From Duganella sp. SG902 (GTDB lineage Bacteria > Pseudomonadota > Gammaproteobacteria > Burkholderiales > Burkholderiaceae_D), in the NCBI RefSeq assembly GCF_013376005.1, contig NZ_JABMJK010000001.1:310001-374000 (forward strand): a stretch of DNA of 64,000 nt, in the 5' to 3' direction. Position 1 is the stretch's first letter, and each line of letters opens with the position of its first letter. The notes below the pieces were generated by a model. The model saw only the letters and a program-made list of their open reading frames with translations, was not told where the DNA came from and did not search any database. Below, piece by piece: positions 24,749-35,071 of the stretch. A program made the position numbers and the translations under genes.

Positions 24749-26286
24749 AAAACAAGAACATCCTCTCGGCGATCGGCGCCTTCGCCATCGTGGCCAGCGG
24801 ACACGGCATCTATCAGTTTGGCGTCCATCAAGGCATGCGGTCGGCGCCAGAACATGACAACGCGGCACCGCCTGCCGGCGCTACCGGTAAGAAGCCGCTC
24901 TATTGGCACGACCCGATGGTGCCGGGGCAGAAGTTCGACAAACCCGGCAAATCGCCATTCATGGACATGCAGTTGGTGCCGGTCTACGCCGACGGCGATG
25001 CTGACAACGGCTCCGTCAGCATCAGCCCGCGCATCCAGCAGAATTTGGGCATCCGTACCGCCGTTGTCACGGCCGGCCAACTGCCGTCTGCTGTGGTCGC
25101 GGTTGGCAGCGTCGCGTACAACGAGCGCGATGTGGCGCTGGTGCAGGCCCGCAGCAATGGATTTATCGAGCGCCTGTATGTGCGCGCCGCGCTCGATCCC
25201 GTCAAGCGGGGACAGCCGTTGGCCGAGTTGTATATTCCCGATTGGATCGCGGCACAGGAGGAATTCCTCGCGGCCCGCCGCATGCAAGGCGGCGACACCG
25301 CCTCTTTGGTCGATGGAGCGCGCCAGCGTATGCGCCTGGCTGGCATGACCGACGGGCAGATCCGGCTGGTCGAATCGAGCGGCAAGGTGCATCCGCGCGT
25401 CATCATATCGGCGCCCGTTAGCGGCGTGGTCTCGGAGCTTGGCGCCCGCGAAGGCATGACCGTGGCGTCCGGAGCGCAGCTGTTTCGCATCAACGGCCTT
25501 TCCACGATCTGGGTGAACGCGGAGGTCCCCGAGAACGCGGCAGCCAAAGTGCGCCCTGGCGACGCCGTCGAAGCACGCTCGCCTGCACTGCCGGGAAGCG
25601 TTTTCAAAGGAAAAGTCGGCACGTTGTTACCGGAGGTGGATAGCGCGACGCGCACGCTCAAGGCGCGTATCGAATTGGCCAATCCAGGTGGGCAAATGGT
25701 TCCCGGCATGTTCGCCACAATTACCTTCGCATCCAATGGAGGCGCCGACGTATTGCTGGTGCCATCTGAGGCGGTGATCCAGACCGGCGCGCGCAGCGTC
25801 GTGATACTGGCGCAGGACGGTGGCAAGTTCCAGCCGGTCGATGTCGAAATCGGTAGTGAAAGTAATGGACAGACCGAGATTCGCAGGGGATTGAGCGCCG
25901 GCCAAAAGATTGTTCTGTCGGGCCAGTTCCTGCTCGATTCCGAGGCCAGCCTGAAGGGCACGACGAGCCGCATGGGTGACACGCAGCCCGCAGGGGCTAC
26001 ATCGGCGTCAATCCATCACGGTCAGGGCAAGGTCGAACGTATCGGCACGGACGAGGTCACCATTTCCCATGGCCCGATCTCCAGCCTCCAGTGGGGCGAA
26101 ATGACGATGGGCTTCAAGACGCCACCTTCGGGCCTGCCCCGCAGTGTCGCTGTGGGCGACCAGGTGGCCTTTGACTTCAAGCCGAGTCAGGGCGGCGGCT
26201 TCGAGATCGTCGCGATTTCGCCAGTCGCTGATAAGTCCATGAGCGGCATGAAAATGCCTGCGGCGCCGACGGGAGCGAAGAAATGA
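24745..26286 (+). CDS. cusB: CusB-type RND adaptor with N-terminal metal-binding and C-terminal CusF domains
   Basis: 513 residues. An N-terminal membrane anchor is followed by a heavy-metal-binding segment (about 51-81: [13 protein letters not shown]...[10 protein letters not shown]). The adaptor core runs NLGIRTAVV...[23 protein letters not shown] with the hairpin, then [11 protein letters not shown] CusF-like domain forms the tail from about residue 428, with His442, Trp450, Met453 and Met455 ([15 protein letters not shown]) matching the Cu(I)/Ag(I) site of CusF; the usual Pro after Trp is Gly here. The fused chaperone would hand periplasmic Cu(I) to the pump. It overlaps both neighbours by 4 bp. 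Confidence 0.93.
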   Translation: MKNKNILSAIGAFAIVASGHGIYQFGVHQGMRSAPEHDNAAPPAGATGKKPLYWHDPMVPGQKFDKPGKSPFMDMQLVPVYADGDADNGSVSISPRIQQNLGIRTAVVTAGQLPSAVVAVGSVAYNERDVALVQARSNGFIERLYVRAALDPVKRGQPLAELYIPDWIAAQEEFLAARRMQGGDTASLVDGARQRMRLAGMTDGQIRLVESSGKVHPRVIISAPVSGVVSELGAREGMTVASGAQLFRINGLSTIWVNAEVPENAAAKVRPGDAVEARSPALPGSVFKGKVGTLLPEVDSATRTLKARIELANPGGQMVPGMFATITFASNGGADVLLVPSEAVIQTGARSVVILAQDGGKFQPVDVEIGSESNGQTEIRRGLSAGQKIVLSGQFLLDSEASLKGTTSRMGDTQPAGATSASIHHGQGKVERIGTDEVTISHGPISSLQWGEMTMGFKTPPSGLPRSVAVGDQVAFDFKPSQGGGFEIVAISPVADKSMSGMKMPAAPTGAKK

Positions 26287-29200
26287 TTGCAAAGCTGATC
26301 CGCTGGTCGATTGCCAACCGCTTCTTGGTCTTGCTGGCCACTGTCTTCATCGCTGGCTGGGGGCTATGGTCGCTGACGCGCACGCCGCTCGACGCGATTC
26401 CGGATTTATCCGATGTGCAGGTGATCATCCGCACCACTTATCCGGGCCAGGCGCCGCAGATCGTCGAGAACCAGGTGACCTATCCGCTGACCACTACCAT
26501 GCTCTCTGTGCCCGGCGCGAAGACAGTGCGAGGCTACTCCTTCTTCGGCGACTCGTTCGTCTACACCCTGTTTGAGGACGGCACCGATCCCTACTGGGCC
26601 AGGTCGCGCGTGCTTGAATACCTGAACCAGGTGCAATCGCGTCTGCCCGCGCAGGCCAAGACAGCGCTTGGCCCCGACGCCACCGGCGTGGGCTGGATTT
26701 ACGAGTACGCGCTGGTCGACCGCAGCGGCAAGCTTGACCTTTCGCAGCTACGCGCCTTGCAGGACTGGTTCCTGAAGTTCGAGCTGAAAGCGTTACCCAA
26801 CGTTTCCGAGGTGGCCAGCGTGGGCGGCATGGTGCGCCAATACCAGATCGTGCTTGATCCCGCCAAGCTGCGCGCCTATGCCATCCCGCACGGCAAAGTG
26901 ATCGAGGCGGTACAGCGCGCCAATCAGGAAAGCGGCGGCGCGGTGATGGAGCTGGGCGAGGCCGAATACATGGTGCGCGCTTCAGGCTATCTACAGTCGC
27001 TCGACGACTTCCGCAAAATTCCGTTGATGACCACAAGTGCCGGGGTATCGGTACGCCTGGGCGATGTCGCCCGCGTGGAACTGGGACCGGAGATGCGGCG
27101 CGGGATTGCGGACCTTGATGGCGAAGGTGAAGTCGCCGGCGGCGTGATCGTCATGCGCTCCGGGAAGAACGCCTTGGACACCATCGAAGCCGTCAAGACC
27201 AAGCTGGCCACATTGAAATCGAGCCTGCCTCCCGGCGTTGAGATCGTCCCGGTGTACGACCGCTCCAATCTGATCAAACGCGCGGTCAACAATCTGGAGC
27301 ATAAGCTGATCGAGGAGTTCATCGTCGTGGCGCTGGTCTGCGCGATCTTCCTGTTTCATATTCGCTCGGCACTGGTGGCCATCGTATCGCTGCCGCTGGG
27401 CATACTGATCGCTTACATCGTGATGCATTACCAAGGCGTGAACGCCAACATCATGTCCTTGGGCGGGATTGCGATCGCCATCGGCGCCATGGTGGATGCT
27501 GCGGTTGTGATGATCGAGAACGCCCACAAGCACATAGAGTCATGGAATCATGCGCATCCCGGCCAGAAGCTGACCGGAGACGCCCATTGGAAGGTGATCG
27601 GCGACGCTGCGGCCGAAGTCGGCCCTGCCCTGTTCTTCTCGCTGCTGATCATCGTACTCTCCTTCATACCCGTATTTACGTTAGAGGCGCAGGAGGGTCG
27701 TCTGTTCGCGCCTCTGGCCTTCACCAAGACCTATTCGATGGCGGCGGCGGCCGGCTTGGCGGTGACGCTGATCCCGGTGTTAATGGGCTACCTGATCCGG
27801 GGGCGCATCCCGGATGAGCAGAAAAACCCGTTGAACCGCTGGTTGATCGCGCTTTATCGGCCGTTGCTGGAAATCGTGCTGCGCCATCCGAAAGCCACGC
27901 TGGTCACGGCCGCTGTGATCGCGCTCCTGACGATCTGGCCGATGTCGCGCCTGGGCGGAGAGTTCCTGCCACCGCTGGATGAAGGCGACCTGCTGTACAT
28001 GCCTTCCGCCTTGCCCGGCATCGGCGTCGGCAAAGTGGCGCAGCTGCTTCAGCAGACCGATCGTTTGATCAAAACCGTACCGGAAGTGCAAACCGTGTTC
28101 GGCAAGGCGGGACGGGCCGAGTCGGCCACCGATCCGGCACCGCTGGAGATGTTCGAGACGACCATCCAGTTCAAGCCGCGCGACCAATGGCGGCCCGGCA
28201 TGACCACCGATAAGCTGGTCGAAGAACTGGACCGCATCGTCAAGGTGCCGGGACTGTCCAATATCTGGGTGCCGCCGATTCGCAACCGCATCGACATGCT
28301 GGCCACCGGCATCAAGAGCCCGGTCGGCGTGAAGGTTGCCGGCACGGACCTGCGGGAGATCGACCGCGTCACCGGCGAAATCGAACGCGTCGTCAAGCAT
28401 GTGCAGGGCGTCTCGTCGGCGCTGGCCGAACGGCTCAACGGCGGTCGCTACGTCGATATCCGTATCGACCGCGACGCGGCGGCGCGCTACGGCCTGAATA
28501 TCGCCGACGTGCAAAGCATCGTGTCGAGCGCGATCGGCGGCGACAACGTTGGCGAGACTGTCGAGGGTTTGCAGCGCTTTCCGATCAATGTGCGCTATCC
28601 ACGCGAGGCGCGCGACTCGGTGGAGAAATTGCGCGAGCTTCCAGTCCTGACCGAGCGTGGCGCGCTGATTCGACTCGGCGACGTGGCCACGATCCGGATC
28701 GACGACGGGCCGCCCATGCTCAAGAGCGAGAACGCACGCCTGTCGGGTTGGGTGTACGTTGACATCCGGGGGCGCGATCTGAGCTCCGCAGTGCGTGAGA
28801 TGCAGCAGCTGGTCGCCAAAAAGGTCGTTCTGCCAGCCGGCTACTCTGTGTCATGGTCCGGGCAATTCGAATACCTGGAACGCGCCACCGCCAAGCTCAA
28901 AATCGTCGTGCCGACGACCCTGCTCATCATCTTCGTGCTGCTGTATCTGACCTTCGGGCGTGTCGACGAGGCGGCGCTGATCATGGCGACACTGCCATTT
29001 GCGCTGGCCGGCGGCATCTGGTTGCTGTGGGCGTTAGGGCACAACCTGTCGGTCGCCAGCGGCGTGGGCTTCATCGCCCTCGCGGGCGTGTCGGCCGAAT
29101 TTGGCGTGATCATGCTGCTTTACCTGAAACACGCGTGGGAAGCCCGGTTGCAAAAGGCTGCTACAAGCGAGGCCGACCTGCTTGACGCCATCCGCGAGGG

Positions 29201-29420
29201 AGCTGTGCTGCGTGTGCGACCGAAAGCGATGACGGTCGCCGTCATCATCGCCGGGCTGGTGCCGGTCATGATCGGCTCCGGAACCGGCTCCGAGGTCATG
29301 CAGCGTATCGCGGCACCGATGGTGGGGGGCATGATCACGGCGCCCCTATTGTCTATGTTGGTCGTGCCAGCGGTCTATCTACTGATACGCCGCAGATCCA
29401 TCCGCACGGCGCCGGGCTAG
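26283..29420 (+). CDS. cusA: Cu(I)/Ag(I) efflux RND permease, CusA type
   Basis: 1,045 residues, the normal size for heavy-metal RND pumps. The start [20 protein letters not shown], proton-relay region [28 protein letters not shown] (TM4), [33 protein letters not shown] and [20 protein letters not shown] match CusA more closely than CzcA, consistent with the CusF domain on the adaptor. It uses the proton gradient to expel Cu(I)/Ag(I) from periplasm and inner membrane. The ATG overlaps the cusB stop by 4 bp. Confidence 0.94.
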   Translation: MIAKLIRWSIANRFLVLLATVFIAGWGLWSLTRTPLDAIPDLSDVQVIIRTTYPGQAPQIVENQVTYPLTTTMLSVPGAKTVRGYSFFGDSFVYTLFEDGTDPYWARSRVLEYLNQVQSRLPAQAKTALGPDATGVGWIYEYALVDRSGKLDLSQLRALQDWFLKFELKALPNVSEVASVGGMVRQYQIVLDPAKLRAYAIPHGKVIEAVQRANQESGGAVMELGEAEYMVRASGYLQSLDDFRKIPLMTTSAGVSVRLGDVARVELGPEMRRGIADLDGEGEVAGGVIVMRSGKNALDTIEAVKTKLATLKSSLPPGVEIVPVYDRSNLIKRAVNNLEHKLIEEFIVVALVCAIFLFHIRSALVAIVSLPLGILIAYIVMHYQGVNANIMSLGGIAIAIGAMVDAAVVMIENAHKHIESWNHAHPGQKLTGDAHWKVIGDAAAEVGPALFFSLLIIVLSFIPVFTLEAQEGRLFAPLAFTKTYSMAAAAGLAVTLIPVLMGYLIRGRIPDEQKNPLNRWLIALYRPLLEIVLRHPKATLVTAAVIALLTIWPMSRLGGEFLPPLDEGDLLYMPSALPGIGVGKVAQLLQQTDRLIKTVPEVQTVFGKAGRAESATDPAPLEMFETTIQFKPRDQWRPGMTTDKLVEELDRIVKVPGLSNIWVPPIRNRIDMLATGIKSPVGVKVAGTDLREIDRVTGEIERVVKHVQGVSSALAERLNGGRYVDIRIDRDAAARYGLNIADVQSIVSSAIGGDNVGETVEGLQRFPINVRYPREARDSVEKLRELPVLTERGALIRLGDVATIRIDDGPPMLKSENARLSGWVYVDIRGRDLSSAVREMQQLVAKKVVLPAGYSVSWSGQFEYLERATAKLKIVVPTTLLIIFVLLYLTFGRVDEAALIMATLPFALAGGIWLLWALGHNLSVASGVGFIALAGVSAEFGVIMLLYLKHAWEARLQKAATSEADLLDAIREGAVLRVRPKAMTVAVIIAGLVPVMIGSGTGSEVMQRIAAPMVGGMITAPLLSMLVVPAVYLLIRRRSIRTAPG

Positions 29421-29433
29421 GCATCCGGAAATA

Positions 29434-30063
29434 TCACGCATGTTGTTTTTCTAAGCTGCGCATTTCTTCTCGGGCGCGACCGATCACCTCGCGCGCCGAG
29501 GTCAGTCCCAAGATCGCCATAATCGAGGCCACCACAACGTCCGGCCAAGCCCTGCCGGTACCGAACACGCCCAGCGCGGCGAGCAAGACGGCGAGGTTGC
29601 CGATCATGTCGTTGCGCGTGCAGAGCCAGACCGAGCGCATGTTGGCATCGCCCTCGCGGAAGGCATACAGCAGCCAAGCCACGACGCCATTGGCGGCAAA
29701 TGCCAGGGCGCCCACCGCGCCCATCGTTTCCGCTGCCGGCGTATTTCCGCCGACGCCAGCCCATAACGCGCGAACCAGCACTATCATTCCAAATGTTCCC
29801 ATGACCAGGCCCTTGGCATACGCCGCGCGGCTACGCCACACGGCCGCCATTCCCAGTACGAACAGTGAAACACCGTAGTTGGCGGCGTCCCCCAGGAAAT
29901 CCGCAGAGTCAGCCAGCAGCGACGCAGAATGTGACTGCAAGCTAGCAATAGCCTCAACCAGAAACATGCCAGCGTTGATAATTAGTGCGATCCACAGGAC
30001 TTTGCGATAGCGCGGGTCGGGTGCGCGGCCGGACTCACAAGAGCCGGAGCAACAATCAGCCAT
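29434..30063 (-). CDS. Cation diffusion facilitator-like metal transporter
   Basis: 209 residues. The N-terminus is Cys-rich (MADCCSGSC). About five to six membrane segments follow, with HSASLLADSADFLGDAANYGVSL carrying the D-x3-D zinc/cadmium site of CDF transporters and a second region RNDMIGNLAVLLAALG. The usual long cytoplasmic C-terminal domain is very short. It is transcribed divergently from the CadR-like regulator and its promoter overlaps the MerR operator, so it is probably induced by Cd, Zn or Pb. Its 3' end is convergent with cusA, 13 bp apart. Confidence 0.85.
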   Translation of the reverse strand: MADCCSGSCESGRAPDPRYRKVLWIALIINAGMFLVEAIASLQSHSASLLADSADFLGDAANYGVSLFVLGMAAVWRSRAAYAKGLVMGTFGMIVLVRALWAGVGGNTPAAETMGAVGALAFAANGVVAWLLYAFREGDANMRSVWLCTRNDMIGNLAVLLAALGVFGTGRAWPDVVVASIMAILGLTSAREVIGRAREEMRSLEKQHA

Positions 30064-30086
30064 GACAACCCCCTGTTCAAAACTGC

Positions 30087-30117
30087 ATTAGAATCCTTGT
30101 AGCTACTACAAGGTCAA
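30087..30117 (-). promoter_or_regulatory. MerR-type promoter and operator between the CDF gene and cadR
   Basis: On the minus strand TTGACC (30112-30117) and TCTAAT (30087-30092) are separated by 19 bases. The spacer contains the perfect dyad CCTTGTAG-CTA-CTACAAGG (30095-30113). Over-long spacing plus a central dyad is the standard architecture for activation by MerR proteins of the CadR/PbrR group, here driving the CDF gene and probably autoregulating cadR. Confidence 0.88.
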
Positions 30118-30126
30118 GGGGAAACT

Positions 30127-30546
30127 GTGGCGAATTTGAAAATAGGCGAGCTAGCAATCCGCAGTGGCTGCCAAGCAGAGACCATTCGATACTATGAACA
30201 GCGCGGCTTGCTCGATGCGCCGACGCGGTCGGCAGGCAACTACCGGCTTTACGGCAGCGCCCACGTGGAGCGGCTAACCTTCATCCGCCGCTGCCGAGGA
30301 CTGGATATGTCACTCGATGAAGTGCAGTCGCTGCTGGCGCTCCAGGATGATCCGGAGCAGCCCTGCTGTGGTGTGAACGAGTTATTAGACGAGCACATCG
30401 CTGAGATCCAGCGCAAGATGAGCGAGCTGCAGACATTGCAGACCGAGTTAGTTCGACTGCGCTCCCGCTGCCAAAACACGGTACTCGTAAAAGAATGCGA
30501 AATTCTGAAGGATCTTGCGATGCCCAGTCCTGCGTGCGGCGGGTGA
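30127..30546 (+). CDS. cadR: Cd(II)/Pb(II)-responsive MerR family regulator
   Basis: 139 residues starting from GTG, with AAGGGGAA upstream. The MerR helix-turn-helix (KIGELAIRSGCQAETIRYYEQRGLL...NYRLYG) is followed by a coiled-coil dimer helix and Cys residues at 15, 80-81, 115, 124 and 137. The PCCGVNELLDEHI segment and the later Cys pair are the metal site pattern of the CadR/PbrR group. It is divergent from the CDF gene with the operator in between. Confidence 0.92.
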   Translation: MANLKIGELAIRSGCQAETIRYYEQRGLLDAPTRSAGNYRLYGSAHVERLTFIRRCRGLDMSLDEVQSLLALQDDPEQPCCGVNELLDEHIAEIQRKMSELQTLQTELVRLRSRCQNTVLVKECEILKDLAMPSPACGG

Positions 30547-30588
30547 GAGCAACGTCGGATTTGGGCGAGCCCTAGCGCTTGCGAAAGC

Positions 30589-30616
30589 AAAAAGGGCAGC
30601 CCGCTGGGCTGCCCTT
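30589..30616 (-). terminator. Rho-independent terminator of the tRNA cluster
   Basis: Stem GGGCAGCCC / GGGCTGCCC (30594-30602, 30606-30614), extended by A-T pairs, with a 3-base loop and a five-T tract on the minus strand. It lies 9 bp beyond the last tRNA-Gly. Confidence 0.9.
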
Positions 30617-30624
30617 CTACATTT

Positions 30625-30700
30625 TGGAGCGGGAGAAGAGTCTCGAACTCTCGACCTCAACCTTGGCAAGGTTGCGCTCTACCAACTGAGCTACTCCCGC
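30625..30700 (-). tRNA. tRNA-Gly (GCC), copy nearest the terminator
   Basis: 76 nt with encoded CCA. The acceptor pair is GCGGGAG / CTCCCGC, the anticodon loop is CTTGCCAAG (anticodon GCC), and the T-arm carries GTTCGAG. The sequence is identical to the other three Gly copies. Confidence 0.97.
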
Positions 30701-30710
30701 TTAGGAGCTT

Positions 30711-30784
30711 TGGAGGCGAGGATCGGAGTCGAACCGACCTAGACGGCTTTGCAGGCCGCTGCATAACCGCTTTGCTACCTCGCC
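30711..30784 (-). tRNA. tRNA-Cys (GCA)
   Basis: 74 nt with encoded CCA. The acceptor pair is GGCGAGG / CCTCGCC, the anticodon loop is CCTGCAAAG region with GCA, and the T-arm is GGTTCGACTCC. Its 3' half matches a 17-bp sequence at 22823-22839. Confidence 0.97.
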
Positions 30785-30839
30785 AGAGGAAACATTTACT
30801 ACGAGATAACAGCTGGTTACGCGCTGCAATCCGAAATTC

Positions 30840-30915
30840 TGGAGCGGGAGAAGAGTCTCGAACTCTCGACCTCAACCTTGGCAAGGTTGCGCTCTACCAA
30901 CTGAGCTACTCCCGC
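30840..30915 (-). tRNA. tRNA-Gly (GCC), second copy
   Basis: Same 76-nt sequence as the copy at 30625, with anticodon GCC and encoded CCA. It lies 55 bp upstream of tRNA-Cys in transcription order. Confidence 0.97.
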
Positions 30916-30962
30916 ATGGAGTGTTACCACTTTTACTACTTTGCTCTAGTTCCCGGAGAAAC

Positions 30963-31038
30963 TGGAGCGGGAGAAGAGTCTCGAACTCTCGACCTCAACC
31001 TTGGCAAGGTTGCGCTCTACCAACTGAGCTACTCCCGC
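30963..31038 (-). tRNA. tRNA-Gly (GCC), third copy
   Basis: Identical 76-nt tRNA-Gly, 47 bp from the previous copy. The spacers between copies are unrelated to one another. Confidence 0.97.
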
Positions 31039-31108
31039 ATTTCGAGTCCAGCATCATAACAGGTGACTGTTGTTTTTGCTAGTACTACTTGTTTTCGATG
31101 ACGTCGCC

Positions 31109-31184
31109 TGGAGCGGGAGAAGAGTCTCGAACTCTCGACCTCAACCTTGGCAAGGTTGCGCTCTACCAACTGAGCTACTCCCGC
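31109..31184 (-). tRNA. tRNA-Gly (GCC), promoter-proximal copy
   Basis: Identical 76-nt tRNA-Gly and the first transcribed of the cluster, downstream of pgsA. Confidence 0.97.
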
Positions 31185-31270
31185 TTTGCTTCGTCGTCAT
31201 CAACAACAGGCCAGCATTATAGAGGTTCTACAGAGCCTGTCAATGCCAAATGAAAATATTGTTTATTCCA

Positions 31271-31852
31271 TTACAGCTGGCCGGATTTTTCCTTGATCAA
31301 TGGCCAGGCCAGACGCAGGTAGTAGAACATCGACCACACGGTCAGCACGGCCGCCACCTCCAGCAGGCGCGCGCCCCAGAACTGGCTGTCCAGCGCGCCC
31401 CACAGCACGTCATGGAACAGCAGCAGCGGGATGGCCGTCATCTGCGCCGTGGTCTTGATCTTGCCCAGCGAGCTGACCGCCACCGATTTGGAGGCGCCGA
31501 TCTGCGCCATCCACTCGCGCAGCGCCGAAATGGCGATCTCGCGGCCGATGATGATGAAGGACATGACGGCGTTGGCCCGATCCAGCTGCACCAGCACCAG
31601 CAAGGCGCCCGCCACCATCAGCTTGTCCGCCACCGGGTCGAGGAAGGCGCCGAAGGCCGAGGTCTGATTCCAGCGGCGCGCCAGGAAGCCGTCGAACCAG
31701 TCGGTCACCGCCGCCACGATGAACACCAGCGTGGCCGCCAGATTCTGGTCCGCCACCGGCAGGACGGTGGTGGGCAGGTAGTACACCCCCACCACCAGCG
31801 GAATCAGCGCGACGCGCAACCAGGTCAACAGAATCGGAATATTGAAAGGCAT
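31271..31852 (-). CDS. pgsA: CDP-diacylglycerol-glycerol-3-phosphate 3-phosphatidyltransferase
   Basis: 193 residues with several membrane helices. The CDP-alcohol phosphotransferase signature is complete: D51-x2-D54-G55-x2-A58-R59-x8-G68-x3-D72-x3-D76. It makes phosphatidylglycerophosphate, the committed step to phosphatidylglycerol and cardiolipin, in the inner membrane. The uvrC-pgsA-tRNA(Gly) arrangement is conserved in many proteobacteria, and uvrC ends 96 bp upstream. Confidence 0.95.
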   Translation of the reverse strand: MPFNIPILLTWLRVALIPLVVGVYYLPTTVLPVADQNLAATLVFIVAAVTDWFDGFLARRWNQTSAFGAFLDPVADKLMVAGALLVLVQLDRANAVMSFIIIGREIAISALREWMAQIGASKSVAVSSLGKIKTTAQMTAIPLLLFHDVLWGALDSQFWGARLLEVAAVLTVWSMFYYLRLAWPLIKEKSGQL

Positions 31853-31948
31853 AAGCTCAAAATAAAGTGCGGGCTTGAAAATTTGTAATGCGCCGCTAGT
31901 CTACCTTGCCCCCGCGCTTTAAACCAGCACCGCAGAGGCCACCGGAGC

Positions 31949-33802
31949 TTAATGCAACTGTTTGTAGATCTCCTCGGCCAGGGCGCTGGAGATGCCCTCC
32001 ACCGTCTTGAGGTCCTCCACGCTGGCGCTCATCACGCCGCGCAAGCCGCCGAAGCGGGCCAGCAGACGCTGACGGCGCTTGGCGCCGATGCCCTCGATCT
32101 CCTCCAGGCGCGAGGTCTGGCGGGTCTTGGCGCGCTTGGCGCGCATGCCGGTGATGGCGAAGCGGTGCGCCTCGTCGCGGATCTGCGCCACCAGCATCAG
32201 CGCAGCCGATTCCTTGCCCAGTTCCTGCGACGGCCGGCCGTCGACGAACATCAGTGTCTCCAGGCCGACGCGCCGCCCCTCCCCCTTGGCCACGCCGACG
32301 ATCAGGCTGATGTCCAGTCCCAGTTCGGCAAACACCTGGCGCGCCATTTCGATCTGGCCCTTGCCGCCGTCGATCAGCACCACGTCCGGCATGACGCCGT
32401 CGCCGTTGGCGACTTTCTCGTAGCGGCGGTACAGCACCTGGCGCATGGCGGCGTAATCGTCGCCCGGGGTGATGTCGTTGATGTTGTAGCGGCGGTATTC
32501 GCCGTTCTGCATCTGATGGTGATGGAACACCACGCACGATGCCTGGGTGGCCTCGCCCTGGGTGTGCGAGATGTCGAAGCACTCCACGCGCAGGGTGTCG
32601 AGATCCTCCACTTCCAGCTGCAGCGCCTCGACCAGAGCGCGCGTGCGCGATTGCTGCGAGCCCTGCTCCGACAGCAGCCGCGCCAGCGAGATCTCGGCGC
32701 CCTTCTGCGCCAGCTCCAGCCATTTGCGGCGCTGGTCCTGCGGCTGGAACACCAGGTTGATGCGATGGCCACACTGCTCCTGCAAGGCCTGGATCAGCGC
32801 CGGGTGGTCGAATTCGATGTTCAGGATCAGGGTGCCGGGGATGAATTTATCGGCGTAGTGCTGCGCCAGGAAGGCGGCCAGCACTTCGACCTCGATCGCG
32901 TTCTCCGCGATCGCCTCGGCGTCGCCGACGTGGGTCGGGAAGTAGGCGCGGTCGCCCAGGTGGCGGCCACCGCGCACCATGGCCAGGTTGACGCAGGCGC
33001 GCCCGCCCTGCACCAGCACGGCGATGATGTCGACGTCGGCGTCGCCGGTGGTTTCCATGCTTTGCTGGTGCAGCACGCGCGACAGCGACTGGATCTGGTT
33101 GCGCACCGCCGCCGCCTGCTCGAATTTCAAATCGGCCGCGTAGGCGTGCATTTTCTTTTCCAGGTCTTCCAGCACTTCGGACTGGCGGCCGCGCAGGAAG
33201 CGCGCGGCGTTTTCCACGTCGAGCAGGTAGTCTTCCCTTGAGATCAGGTTCACGCACGGCCCGCTGCAGCGGCCGATCTGGTTCAGCAGGCATGGGCGGG
33301 TGCGGTTGGCGAACACGCTTTCCTCGCAGGTGCGGATCTGGAATACCTTCTGCAGGATCTGCATCGATTCCTTGACCGCCCACGAGCTGGGGAAAGGCCC
33401 GAAGTACTGGTTTTTCTTGTCGACCGAACCGCGGTAGTAGACCATGCGCGGCGCGTCGCCGCCGGTGATCTTCAGGTAGGGATAGGATTTATCGTCGCGG
33501 AACAGGATGTTGTAGCGCGGGCTCAGGGCCTTGATCAGGTTGTTCTCGAGGATCAGCGCTTCCGCCTCGCTGTGCGTGACGGTGGTTTCCAGGCGCGCGA
33601 TGCGCTCGACCATCATGGCGATACGCGGGCTGCTGAGGTTTTTCTGGAAGTAGCTGGACACGCGCTTTTTCAGGTCGCGCGCCTTGCCGACGTAGAGGAC
33701 CTTGTCCTCGGCGTCGAAGTACCGGTAGACGCCCGGCAGATTGGGCAGCTTGGCCACGGTGGCCAACACTTGTTCGCGCGGATCGCTTGCTTCTTCAGTC
33801 AC
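31949..33802 (-). CDS. uvrC: Excinuclease ABC subunit C
   Basis: 617 residues. The N-terminal GIY-YIG nuclease (LPGVYRYF...[18 protein letters not shown], residues about 23-55) makes the 3' incision. A Cys cluster ([13 protein letters not shown]), the UVR motif (about 205-240), the UvrC RNase H-like domain ([30 protein letters not shown]) for the 5' incision and a C-terminal helix-hairpin-helix ([19 protein letters not shown]) follow. All parts of a functional nucleotide-excision repair nuclease are present. Confidence 0.97.
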   Translation of the reverse strand: MTEEASDPREQVLATVAKLPNLPGVYRYFDAEDKVLYVGKARDLKKRVSSYFQKNLSSPRIAMMVERIARLETTVTHSEAEALILENNLIKALSPRYNILFRDDKSYPYLKITGGDAPRMVYYRGSVDKKNQYFGPFPSSWAVKESMQILQKVFQIRTCEESVFANRTRPCLLNQIGRCSGPCVNLISREDYLLDVENAARFLRGRQSEVLEDLEKKMHAYAADLKFEQAAAVRNQIQSLSRVLHQQSMETTGDADVDIIAVLVQGGRACVNLAMVRGGRHLGDRAYFPTHVGDAEAIAENAIEVEVLAAFLAQHYADKFIPGTLILNIEFDHPALIQALQEQCGHRINLVFQPQDQRRKWLELAQKGAEISLARLLSEQGSQQSRTRALVEALQLEVEDLDTLRVECFDISHTQGEATQASCVVFHHHQMQNGEYRRYNINDITPGDDYAAMRQVLYRRYEKVANGDGVMPDVVLIDGGKGQIEMARQVFAELGLDISLIVGVAKGEGRRVGLETLMFVDGRPSQELGKESAALMLVAQIRDEAHRFAITGMRAKRAKTRQTSRLEEIEGIGAKRRQRLLARFGGLRGVMSASVEDLKTVEGISSALAEEIYKQLH

Positions 33803-33825
33803 TTTTCACCTCTGGCCCTAGCGTC

Positions 33826-33897
33826 GTCGTCCCGGCGAAGGCCGGGACCCATGCTGAGCATGCGTTCTATGGATTCCGGCCTTCGCCGGAATGACGT
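33826..33897 (+). repeat. BIME-like palindromic repeat, copy 1
   Basis: Hairpin CCCGGC-GAAG-GCCGGG, the spacer CCATGCTGAGCATGCGTTC, then hairpin ATTCCGGC-CTTC-GCCGGAAT. It lies between uvrC and acpS. Related copies lie at 41121, 52398 and 60702. Confidence 0.85.
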
Positions 33898-33904
33898 ACG
33901 TGGC

Positions 33905-34300
33905 TTAGTTTGCTTGTTCGACGATGACGAAGGCGACGGCGTAGTCTTCCTCGTCGCTGACGGTCACTTGCGCCGACAGCTTGTTCTTTTCCATGAATTC
34001 CTTCAGCACGCCGCTGCACACGATCACCGGCTTGCCGCTCGGCGCGTTCAACATCTGCGCTGCCGGCCAGGTCATCGGCATGCGCATCCCCAGGCCGATG
34101 GCCTTGGAGAACGCCTCCTTGGCGGCGAAGCGCGTGGCCACGAAGCGGATGCCGCGCGCCGGATGCTTGGCCTTGCGCGCCAAATACTTTTCAAACTCCT
34201 GCGGCCCGAGGATCTTCTTGGCAAAGCGATCGCCATGCCGAGCCAGCGCCGCTTCGATGCGCGGGATCTTGCAGATGTCGGTGCCGATCCCGTAGATCAT
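33905..34300 (-). CDS. acpS: Holo-[acyl-carrier-protein] synthase
   Basis: 131 residues. The signature [16 protein letters not shown] at the start and [12 protein letters not shown] in the middle provide the Asp and Glu that bind Mg and CoA. It attaches 4'-phosphopantetheine to Ser37 of the AcpP encoded at 45.7 kb. The start overlaps the pdxJ stop by 4 bp, making it the last gene of the lepA-acpS operon. Confidence 0.95.
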   Translation of the reverse strand: MIYGIGTDICKIPRIEAALARHGDRFAKKILGPQEFEKYLARKAKHPARGIRFVATRFAAKEAFSKAIGLGMRMPMTWPAAQMLNAPSGKPVIVCSGVLKEFMEKNKLSAQVTVSDEEDYAVAFVIVEQAN

Positions 34301-35058
34301 TTGCGCGCGCCGAGACGGGTGGAGACCATGATGGCCTTCATTTCGCGCACGGCGTTTTCCCAGCCGACGAACACCGAGTGCGCGACGATGGCGTGGCCGA
34401 TGTTCAGCTCCGCGATTTCCGGAATGGCGGCAATCGCTTGCACGTTGGTGTAGTGCAGACCGTGGCCGGCGTTGACTTTCAGGCCTTTGCTCACGCCGTA
34501 CAGCACGCCGCGGCGGATGCGTTCCAGCTCGGCGGCCTGCTCGGCGCCTTCGGTGTCGGCGTAGCGACCGGTGTGCAGTTCGATCACCGGCGCGCCAATG
34601 GCGGCGGTGGCATCCATCTGCGCTTCCTCGGCGTCGATGAAGAGCGACACGCGGATGCCTTCGGCCTGCAGCTGCTTCACCGCGCGCTCGACGGCATTGT
34701 AGTTGCCGGCCACATCGAGGCCGCCCTCGGTGGTGACTTCGGTGCGCTTTTCCGGCACCAGGCAGACGTCGGCCGGCTTGATCTTGCAGGCGAAGTCGAT
34801 CATTTCCTGCGTCACGGCGGCTTCCAGGTTCATGCGGGTCAGCAGTTGCGGCGCCAGCGCGATCACGTCGGCATCCTTGATGTGGCGGCGGTCTTCGCGC
34901 AGGTGCAGGGTGATGCAGTCGGCGCCGGCCTGCTCGGCCAGCAGCGCGGCGCGGATCGGGTCCGGGTATTTGGTGCCGCGCGCGTTGCGCAAGGTGGCGA
35001 CGTGGTCGATGTTCACGCCAAGGTCGATGATGGTGCCGGATGGTTGCAGGAAGCTCAT
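34297..35058 (-). CDS. pdxJ: Pyridoxine 5'-phosphate synthase
   Basis: 253 residues of the expected (beta/alpha)8 family. Visible are [22 protein letters not shown] at the start, [28 protein letters not shown], and the late [14 protein letters not shown] with the catalytic His. It condenses 1-deoxyxylulose 5-phosphate with aminoacetone phosphate to make vitamin B6. The pdxJ-acpS pairing is widely conserved. It starts 13 bp after recO. Confidence 0.96.
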   Translation of the reverse strand: MSFLQPSGTIIDLGVNIDHVATLRNARGTKYPDPIRAALLAEQAGADCITLHLREDRRHIKDADVIALAPQLLTRMNLEAAVTQEMIDFACKIKPADVCLVPEKRTEVTTEGGLDVAGNYNAVERAVKQLQAEGIRVSLFIDAEEAQMDATAAIGAPVIELHTGRYADTEGAEQAAELERIRRGVLYGVSKGLKVNAGHGLHYTNVQAIAAIPEIAELNIGHAIVAHSVFVGWENAVREMKAIMVSTRLGARK

Positions 35059-35071
35059 TGTTCTATTCTCG

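Noticed and set aside
30625..31184. Four near-regular direct repeats of about 76 bp that could be mistaken for a CRISPR array.
   Set aside because: Each repeat folds as a full tRNA-Gly with CCA and the spacing is irregular and interrupted by tRNA-Cys.
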